Shown here in pieces: positions 62,201 through 64,000 of a DNA stretch of 64,000 nucleotides. The stretch comes from Balanoglossus misakiensis. Taxonomy: Eukaryota > Hemichordata. A program made the translations under genes and the position numbers. The first letter of the stretch is position 1. Each line of letters opens with the position of its first letter. Location: assembly GCA_040954595.2 (NCBI GenBank), contig CM082597.2:1-64000 (forward strand). The letters are read 5' to 3'. Under the pieces are notes generated by a model. The model searched no databases. It saw nothing but the letters and a program-made list of their open reading frames with translations, and had not been told where the DNA came from.

Positions 62201-64000
62201 TAAAGATTCCCCTCCATCACAGAAATAACCAGCATCGCACAGTCCATTTGGTTCATATCTTCCCCACTCTCTACAGTACATACCCTCATCACATTGTACA
62301 GGATATGACACACCACTTGGACAGTAGGTTCCTGGCCAACACTGACCACCAGTATAGTTGACAAGTGGACAAGTGCATTCTGATATATCAGTTGCATTAC
62401 TGAAAGGTAATGGCTTGTCAGTGTAAGATCCTCCTGTACAATACCATCCATCACTACAGTTCCCAGTTGGTTCATTAAGACCATCACTTTCACAAAACTT
62501 CCCAGCAGGACACTCTAAACAGTCATCAAGACTATTACTGCCATTCACTGGATTGTATGTTCCCTTTGGGCAAGGATACTCTCGATCGTATGTTGTTCCT
62601 GGCGGACAATAGTATCCAGTTGGGCAGATTGTTTGTGTATATGTTGTTGAATTCTCCATACAGTAGTATCCTTGTGGACATGATTGACACACAGCTTGGC
62701 CAGGAAGGTCGTTGTATGACCCACTTGGACATCCTATGGGGTCTGGTGATCCTTCTGGACAATAATGACCCTCTGGACAGATAGCACCGTCTCCTGTATG
62801 GCCCCCATTTGGTTCTGCCATGTTAACACCATACCTGCAATAGTAGCCTGGTGAACATTTAGATGTTGTATTGGAGCTACCAGGTTCTTTGCAATACATG
62901 CCACCATCACATTGAAGGCATTGGTTTTCTTCATAGATGCCAAACACAGGGTTGTATGTACCAGATGGACATAATCTAAGATCTGCACCTGTCTTATCTG
63001 GACAGAAGTAACCAGGGGGACACAAATCTGCCCTGTCTCTATTGACACAGTAGTATCCAGCTGGACAGTCATAGCATGCCGATGCCATTGAATGGTTCAT
63101 GTAAGTACCATTAGGACAGTAGGTGTGACCTACTGATCCTTCCACACAATAAGATCCCGGAGGACATATATCTCCAGTAATACCATCTCTAGGAGCTGGT
63201 GAGCTTGCTCCACCAACACAGTAGAAACCTTCATGACATAATCCTGATTCATCAGACAGGCCAGTTCCATTACAGAATTGCCCGGGCGTACATGGGAGAC
63301 AATCTGACTCATTAGATCTTGCACTATAGGGTTGGTAAGTACCTGCATCACAAGGATTTGGCTGTGCACTTCCCTCTGGGCAGTAGAAACCTGACGGGCA
63401 GATATCACCATATGTTTCATTGACAGGGTTAGGATTAATTGCTCTGACTTCACAGTAATACCCTTCTAAGCAGCTTCCATTTGGTGCTGTCAAACCTGGT
63501 TGTAGACAATACATTCCTGGGTAACAGTCAGTACAGTCTCCTTCACTTGGAAGTTTATCTCTATCACCAAATGTTCCTTTTGGACACAGACTGTACCACG
63601 AGGACCCTGACTCACAGTATGTTCCTTGTGGGCATGGACCCCCTGAGACATCAGCTGGGTCTGGTGCCGGTGTTATTGCATATAAAACACAATAGTATCC
63701 AGCAGCACAAAGTCCAGTCGGCTCAGTTATGTTTTCAGCTTCGCAATAGAAACCCTCTGGACATGGTCTACATTCCTCTTCACTTTCAAGGTTTGTTGTG
63801 TTACTATAAGTACTGACTGGACAAGGAAACTGGCGTCTCGTTTCTGTACCATTTGGACAATAAAATCCAGCAGGGCAATCTTTTGGTGTGACAACTCCAT
63901 GTGAAGGTGCTGAGATACCACTTTGTTGTTCATCTATTGCTTCATTCATGTCACAGTAACTCCCAGCTGGACATATAATGCAGCTACCTTGACCTGCCAG
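35119..64000 (-). CDS. Giant single-pass membrane protein: Cys-rich ectodomain, coiled-coil tail, zincin-like C-terminal domain (30 exons, 5' end outside window)
   Basis: Exons, 5' to 3': 64000-56851, 56581-55400, 54966-54745, 54432-53746, 53516-53205, 52898-51017, 50600-50453, 50236-50107, 49990-49466, 49226-49058, 48751-48369, 48142-47877, 47741-47505, 47132-46938, 46425-46222, 45905-45732, 45340-45035, 44560-44336, 43979-43695, 43346-42993, 42680-42527, 42214-42051, 41023-40886, 40567-40436, 40182-39939, 38365-38033, 37664-37358, 37115-36836, 36414-36241, 35256-35119. All junctions are GT-AG and in phase; the total is 5,700 codons with stop. Window-relative residues 1 to about 3750 are Cys-rich modules (CPAGYYCPEGT type, GCC2/GCC3 or ephrin-receptor-like) with many N-glycosylation sequons. 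A membrane helix lies at about 4082-4099, followed by coiled coil at about 4150-5280 and a folded C-terminal region at 5290-5650. The family is unnamed to me. A cell-surface protein linking extracellular ligands or matrix to a long intracellular rod is inference. Introns not listed separately contain nothing I recognise. Confidence 0.85.
35257..36240 (-). other. Last intron, no recognised gene
   Basis: 984 bp. Apart from the GATA repeat, it contains minus-strand open frames (35309-35617, 35484-35798) rich in Cys and His; no domain can be assigned. Possible remnant of a transposon or retrocopy. Confidence 0.4.
35311..35347. repeat. (GATA)n simple repeat in intron 29
   Basis: Imperfect AGATAGATAAAT units, about 37 bp, in the last intron. 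Confidence 0.85.
36241..36414 (-). CDS. Exon 29: C-terminal coiled coil
   Basis: 58 codons: ARIIELENTLDQLSSDFSQI, then SQQLVSAKEDTLELQDQLAA, ending DSRIQQ. A short, separate coiled coil after the folded domain. Acceptor TATTTATTTCAG, donor CAACAG|GTGGGA. Confidence 0.9.
36590..36805 (-). mobile_element. tRNA-derived SINE in intron 28
   Basis: The minus strand begins TGCCGGGAGGTATTATAGTC and holds an A-box-like TAGTCCAGTGGCTGG (36774-36788) and a B-box-like GGGTCCAAGTACC (36732-36744), about 30 bp apart, as in a tRNA head. This is followed by a body reading TGGCTGTGGTATTTTTCTCC and ACCTGGTTGGAGAGAGATTG to about 36590. The tRNA arms are too degenerate for a functional tRNA. A target-site duplication is not evident. 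Confidence 0.6.
36836..37115 (-). CDS. Exon 28: C-terminal domain
   Basis: ITKFSNFTVKSELQNFLGSS, then KIKLARQHGMTDDIDKRLQQ, then PPVRILAKYPSKSPFLDKLP and AVNRPQTQ. Joins exon 27 as NVLDER-ITKFSNF. Not recognised. Phase 2 in, 0 out. Confidence 0.88.
37358..37664 (-). CDS. Exon 27: continuation of the C-terminal domain
   Basis: Continues HIKSG as GDMRDDAQPEYNREFHKALS, then VVCQDLFFARYRRSSTLTSF, then a polar linker (KSSKDQNAEEQTSRQMLEML) and LLDVKLLRGTDKDGVHFDKN. Asp, Glu and His residues after HALAH could hold a third metal ligand; none is obvious. Phase 1 in, 2 out. Confidence 0.9.
38033..38365 (-). CDS. Exon 26: zincin-like domain with HALAH
   Basis: GDHFIDDLDSGWTSDDKLVP, then VDLNKLSPRNLVVYKFGCFV, then HSYHYDHNNRILYMRLARLD and YVGQFLLVLVHALAHIKSG. 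The last part has the layout of a zincin active-site helix preceded by an edge strand (NRILYMRL), but HExxH reads HALAH (38043-38057): both His kept, Glu changed to Ala. If the fold is a zincin, metal binding may persist while catalysis should be lost. The strand-helix comparison is my reading, not a database match. Phase 1/1. Confidence 0.9.
38479..38637. repeat. Foldback palindrome 1 in intron 25
   Basis: Two 73-bp arms (38479-38551 and 38565-38637) starting ATATAATCCCATGATATCTT and meeting at GTACAACTTC / GAAGTTGTAC around a 13-bp loop. Mismatches: one base in the GTTTGACGTC/GACGTTAAAC segment and a 3-bp GAG that is GAG in both arms (so not inverted). Confidence 0.95.
38768..38857. repeat. 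Foldback palindrome 2 in intron 25
   Basis: Two 42-bp arms (38768-38809 and 38816-38857) starting TTGGGAGATTTTATGAATGA, with one mismatch (ATC/GGT region), around a 6-bp loop ATATAC. About 130 bp from palindrome 1. Confidence 0.95.
39939..40182 (-). CDS. Exon 25: end of coiled coil and linker
   Basis: IQQLKAIVDIDHFGKEETVK, then a Ser/Thr-rich linker (DDGGRQTSQEMPSSYEMTAP) and a helix SELTTLLMASPLYKKIEEIR, ending TSPAVGKG. Leaves the coiled-coil region. Phase 0 in, 1 out. Confidence 0.9.
40436..40567 (-). CDS. Exon 24: coiled coil
   Basis: 44 codons read by phase: ERLRKRRDDKLKAKQRKVDE, then SLQIHREKVQFEEEKLKAEE. Phase 0/0; acceptor CTATTTCAG, donor GAGGAG|GTTTGT. Confidence 0.88.
40886..41023 (-). 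CDS. Exon 23: coiled coil
   Basis: 46 codons: EQMEMLKTQGVSKEEQNRIL, ending RLRMQSGLQ. Phase 0/0; acceptor TTTTTCTTCAAG, donor TTACAG|GTTTGT. Confidence 0.9.
41051..41557. mobile_element. Possible MITE (14-bp terminal inverted repeats)
   Basis: ATTATTATACACCT at 41051-41064 and its exact reverse complement AGGTGTATAATAAT at 41544-41557 bound 507 bp of GC- and CpG-richer DNA. The DNA has no open frame, unlike the AT-rich intron around it. A clear target-site duplication is not visible. The right end touches foldback palindrome 3, so the two may be one compound insertion. Confidence 0.5.
41556..41699. repeat. Foldback palindrome 3 in intron 22
   Basis: Arms of about 63 bp (41556-41618 and 41636-41699) starting ATAAGGTTATTCACAAAATA and meeting as GTATTGTCC / GGACAATAC around a 17-bp GC-rich centre; the middle of the arms has a few mismatches (CGTACGCTTCG against GTGCAGCGCAG). 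The structure can extrude a hairpin in DNA or RNA. Confidence 0.92.
42051..42214 (-). CDS. Exon 22: coiled coil
   Basis: EFVKAEKVRMKNEVQSYEQQ, then KERERTAKSIAALNKRKEEL, ending KEKQQKIK. Phase 1 in, 0 out; donor AAAG|GTAAGA. Confidence 0.91.
42527..42680 (-). CDS. Exon 21: coiled coil
   Basis: EYAEALKEFLADKKNRTAED, then LKEKLERERLLQEEKIKKDS. Phase 0 in, 1 out; acceptor TTATCTTTCAG, donor TCAGAAG|GTAAAT. Confidence 0.91.
42993..43346 (-). CDS. Exon 20: coiled coil
   Basis: 118 codons: VLEKRHEQEMRDLDAQFTAE, then EKRLANERREKEQEALQDWE, ending LKEKHYE. Phase 0/0. Longest of the coiled-coil exons. Confidence 0.92.
43695..43979 (-). CDS. Exon 19: coiled coil
   Basis: 95 codons: LLEAHARELEELEDRLDSER, then RDKLMERKKRMLSEQKRKQE, ending NTESVVKA. 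Phase 0/0. Donor GCA|GTAAGTTT. Confidence 0.92.
44098..44335. repeat. Intronic 29-bp minisatellite next to a splice donor
   Basis: About eight units of 29 bp containing ATCCAGACAGACAATGTACA (the left units have AACCAGACAGACAATG). The rightmost unit runs straight into the exon 18 donor. The repeat has no stops in the exon frame for most of its length, so read-through yields a Val-His-Cys-rich open frame that is not protein-like. Confidence 0.93.
44336..44560 (-). CDS. Exon 18: coiled coil
   Basis: 75 codons: SVIKEHERVQNEMRTRHGEE to AAELSARKDLSDEEVAR. Phase 0/0. The donor (CTCGG|GTAGGTAC) is directly followed by the intronic 29-bp minisatellite. Confidence 0.9.
44905..45003. repeat. Intronic 32-bp minisatellite, three copies
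   Basis: TTTCAACAACCCAACCACCA recurs at 44909, 44941 and 44973 with CATCAGCTCT after each. It sits 32 bp beyond the donor side of exon 17, inside intron 17. Confidence 0.9.
45035..45340 (-). CDS. Exon 17: coiled coil
   Basis: 102 codons: LSSQFGVNAVLQQQILDQYR, then KEKQQAELKAKLAARRLRKM, ending MADLSMEEQ. Phase 0/0. Gln/Ala-rich helix, again with the K-L-A-A-R-R core. Confidence 0.92.
45732..45905 (-). CDS. Exon 16: coiled coil
   Basis: 58 codons found by splice-phase reading: LGPKDDSKAISEYHQREMEA and LEAELDAEESQHEKDINGN, ending GHKNLLRK. Acceptor TTTTAACAG, donor AGAAAG|GTAAAC. Phase 0/0. Confidence 0.88.
46222..46425 (-). CDS. Exon 15: coiled coil
   Basis: 68 codons: ESLEKTGVISPETLDELTAE, then MKTLKDRMAKKKRKQLRDLK and NKHDAELEK. 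Phase 0/0; the DRMAKKKRKQ block aligns with DRLAQRRKQR of exon 13. Confidence 0.92.
46426..46937 (-). other. Intron 14, no recognised content
   Basis: 512 bp, AT-rich. A short stretch near 46620-46700 repeats AATGCCAAA-TTCAAA and GAAGAGTGAA/CAAGAGTGAA twice with about 60-bp spacing; nothing else seen. Confidence 0.5.
46938..47132 (-). CDS. Exon 14: coiled coil
   Basis: 65 codons: AEEADIPAPEETKVDTE, then helical LLKIHQHTLDTLHSEE to LTENFTEAM. Phase 0/0; donor ATG|GTAAGTA. Confidence 0.9.
47505..47741 (-). CDS. Exon 13: coiled coil
   Basis: 79 codons: ESKRQESLQRLSSKLAAQLD and, near the end, LQDLRDRLAQRRKQREKSLH. Contains the recurring coiled-coil block R-L-x-x-R-R/K-x-x-R seen in exons 15, 17, 19 and 20. 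Phase 0/0. Confidence 0.92.
47877..48142 (-). CDS. Exon 12: cytoplasmic region
   Basis: GNTRDQELMHALQLLLERIN, then SGKIPITSEILRQAGSHGST, then a Glu/Lys-rich coiled coil ending INSLLQEH. Donor GAACAT|GTAAGA; acceptor TTTTTTGTCACAG. Confidence 0.9.
48369..48751 (-). CDS. Exon 11: start of cytoplasmic region
   Basis: QDVILGPRGIPEGAEVGLTG, then a first coiled coil (YDKLEDQTLYLSTQLAKHQE onward, heptad-like Leu spacing) ending KERRRKAWGDGD, then a Gly/Thr-rich linker (DTRGGTIVNTNITGGSLTK). Donor ATTACAG|GTAGGT; phases 2 in, 1 out. Confidence 0.9.
49058..49226 (-). CDS. Exon 10: transmembrane helix
   Basis: Encodes LAFLAACLVMVVVAVIVW at window-relative residues of about 4082-4099, followed by the positive stop-transfer RPRN and a cytoplasmic start (IYPLKMWKPKYRSLGAP). 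One helix only, so the large Cys-rich part is outside and the coiled coil inside. Acceptor TTTTCTTGGTTTCAG, donor GATAG|GTAAGC. Confidence 0.93.
49466..49990 (-). CDS. Exon 9: juxtamembrane beta-rich domain, cupredoxin-like
   Basis: 175 codons. After a basic SSSRRRLLQ and sequons (NST) comes a segment that reads VICLEIEDMVVFRIYI, then NYPIYVKDHLYN, then VTVWNFAHVFTEAGKYVFAD, then EREAIISVEP. The Gly-Lys-Tyr-Val-Phe near the end and the alternating hydrophobic strands resemble the C-terminal half of a cupredoxin fold; this is a resemblance only. It ends with EEPDWGLIIG leading into the membrane helix. Acceptor TTTTTTTCAG, donor ATCG|GTTAGT. Confidence 0.9.
50107..50236 (-). CDS. Exon 8: membrane-proximal domain, first part
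   Basis: 43 codons without a usable start of their own: VVPYTVGPSQHTSGTKHT, then HIVSFTRTEVQGHIITDPS. Cys-free and His/Thr-rich. Acceptor CTGGTTTTCAG-like (CAG|GTTGTTCC); donor CTTCAAA|GTAAGT. Phase 0 in, 1 out. Confidence 0.87.
50453..50600 (-). CDS. Exon 7: membrane-proximal Cys segment
   Basis: Joins exon 6 as NNGR-CQCSQYTSPTEFCDSQC, then ANSPFVGGTLNEAAQLQVIT and PVTGDTTSE. This is the last Cys-rich stretch before the membrane-proximal domain. Acceptor TGTTGTTTAACAG; donor TCTGAG|GTAATT. Enters at phase 2, leaves at phase 0. Confidence 0.9.
50750..50840 (-). CDS. Candidate alternative last exon: transmembrane helix and stop
   Basis: Lies in the intron between exons 6 and 7. A good acceptor (CTTCTTTGTTTAG at 50841 and up) is followed by 91 bp. 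Spliced to the phase-2 end of exon 6 they read S-FIAILVIMGCITFVSVMCVM-RPTPTVIPM and then TGA at 50750-50752. The 20-residue hydrophobic run followed by Arg fits a membrane anchor with a tail of about ten residues. Joined this way the product would end 3,811 window residues plus about 30, without exons 7-30. No canonical AATAAA or ATTAAA is seen before exon 7, which weakens it. The alternatives are a coincidental frame or a rarely used exon. Confidence 0.5.
51017..52898 (-). CDS. Exon 6: Cys-rich modules ending in the membrane-proximal Cys region
   Basis: 627 codons. The first 500 are GCC2/GCC3-type modules (ECEPCTGGHYCEGYGN and onward). The last 120 leave the repeat pattern: CRPCGSSAAAVPGSALCTC, then CVCESGYVFYNE, then CDITQVRLASSRQCVDP, then CTPGCGASGG. 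EGF-like Cys spacing can be imagined here but is not clear. Acceptor TTTGTCATTATTAG|GAGCA; donor GGCAG|GTGAGA, phase 2, which can join either exon 7 or the alternative exon at 50750-50840. Confidence 0.93.
53205..53516 (-). CDS. Exon 5: Cys-rich modules
   Basis: 104 codons beginning HYCIEGIASPIPCPEGTF and ending CPPGTLRNSTG. Acceptor TTTTTATTGCAG|GTCAC; donor CCACAG|GTATAAA. Phases 1/1. Confidence 0.92.
53517..53745 (-). other. Intron 4
   Basis: 229 bp, AT-rich, nothing recognised; GT-AG ends with strong GTAAGT donor. Confidence 0.7.
53746..54432 (-). CDS. Exon 4: Cys-rich modules
   Basis: 229 codons from TAAVPCPSGYYCPPSTS to MTSPEPCMSG, with five or six CPxGYYC-type motifs and sequons such as NNST and NGT. 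Acceptor TTTCAATTTACAG|GCACA, donor CTG|GTAAGTATG; phases 1/1. Confidence 0.92.
54538..54635. repeat. Intronic CTGT / ATCC simple-sequence stretch
   Basis: An imperfect tetranucleotide region in intron 3: GTCTGTCTGTCTGTC followed by ATCCATCC-type and ATCAATCA units. Degenerate. Confidence 0.7.
54745..54966 (-). CDS. Exon 3: Cys-rich module pair
   Basis: 74 codons: GVGNTAPNGNCDAGYFCPSG through CPAGFFCNPQNG. Acceptor TTTGCATCCAG|GTGTT and donor GAATG|GTAAGTC; phases 1 in and 1 out, as for exons 2 and 4, so this module exon can be added or skipped without shifting the frame. Confidence 0.9.
54967..55399 (-). other. Intron 2, no recognised content
   Basis: A 433-bp AT-rich intron between exons 2 and 3. 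I see no repeat, open frame or RNA in it. Confidence 0.6.
55400..56581 (-). CDS. Exon 2: Cys-rich modules, fourth superrepeat copy
   Basis: 394 codons of the same modules (GDVCPIGHYCPVGTEIPTPC and onward). It carries the fourth copy of the superrepeat marker as IRGDYPIPCEPGFYC near 56430, so the superrepeat continues across the intron. The region near 55740-55810 (KRPFDVGLTVPLATPPSYV) is the diverged counterpart of the S-K-P-x-P inserts seen in exon 1. Acceptor CTTTGACAG|ATGG, donor GAAG|GTAATT. Confidence 0.93.
56851..64000 (-). CDS. Exon 1 of the window: Cys-rich modules, at least 7,150 bp open
   Basis: A single open exon of more than 2,380 codons, still open at the window edge (first full codon at 64000-63998 reads LAGQGSCIICPAGSYC). 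It consists of back-to-back modules with C-P-x-G-x-Y/F-C, a P-x-C-P-x-G-T-Y/F core, and C-x-x-C-x-x-G-x-Y-C links, the GCC2/GCC3 (ephrin-receptor-like) pattern. NTT, NVT and NGT sequons are frequent, fitting a secreted, glycosylated ectodomain. A superrepeat of about 700 codons is visible: the marker D-R-A-D followed by C-P recurs near 63030, 60930 and 58785. Donor ACTG|GTAAGTC at the left end; phase 1, joining to give PTPTDGVTGD. Confidence 0.93.

Noticed and set aside
57166-63816. Opposite-strand open frames within the Cys-rich exon
   Set aside because: Shadows of the long, stop-free minus-strand exon; they lack own signals.

Overview
The window is the left end of a eukaryotic, almost certainly metazoan, chromosome. 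It opens with about 1.7 kb of CCCTAA repeats, the C-rich strand of the TTAGGG telomere. It then runs through about 28 kb of subtelomeric satellites and ends in a very large split gene on the minus strand, transcribed toward the telomere. GT-AG introns of roughly 0.25-1.6 kb, a tRNA-derived SINE, a LINE relic, foldback elements and an ectodomain built of ephrin-receptor-like Cys-rich modules all fit an animal. TTAGGG telomeres and AT-rich introns suit many marine invertebrates (amphioxus, hemichordates, echinoderms, molluscs, cnidarians); the sequence alone does not let me choose.

Layout. 1-1745 telomere. 1751-7748 a 70-bp satellite that embeds telomere-like hexamers. 7750-21540 a 52-bp satellite with scattered 40-bp short units. 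21545-21766 a 46-bp satellite. 21770-22640 a unique-looking block (A) carrying an inverted interstitial TTAGGG tract. 22536-29125 a roughly 280-bp satellite with a 956-bp higher-order period. 29327-29697 a (TACA)n tract. 29698-30900 a second, diverged copy of block A (A'), interrupted by an (ATGT)n tract. 30900-34890 mostly unannotatable DNA with a LINE relic. From 34913 rightward, the giant gene.

The gene. I assembled 30 exons on the minus strand from 64000 (gene continues beyond the window) down to a stop at 35119-35121. Every junction has GT/AG and compatible phase, and the exons sum to exactly 5,700 codons including the stop. The product has: a very long Cys-rich ectodomain (at least 3,750 residues) with a superrepeat of about 700 residues; a juxtamembrane region that may include a cupredoxin-like fold; one transmembrane helix; about 1,100 residues of charged coiled coil spread over many similar exons; and a C-terminal domain containing a zincin-like HALAH, where the catalytic Glu of HExxH is Ala. 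Between exons 6 and 7 there is a candidate alternative last exon in the correct phase. It encodes a different transmembrane helix and a stop, which would give a form without the whole cytoplasmic part. I do not recognise the gene by name.

The most interesting items are this gene's architecture and its putative alternative membrane exon, the degenerate zincin signature, the telomere-derived 70-bp satellite, the paired-short-unit structure of the 52-bp array, the duplicated block that brackets the 280-bp satellite, and three long foldback palindromes in introns.
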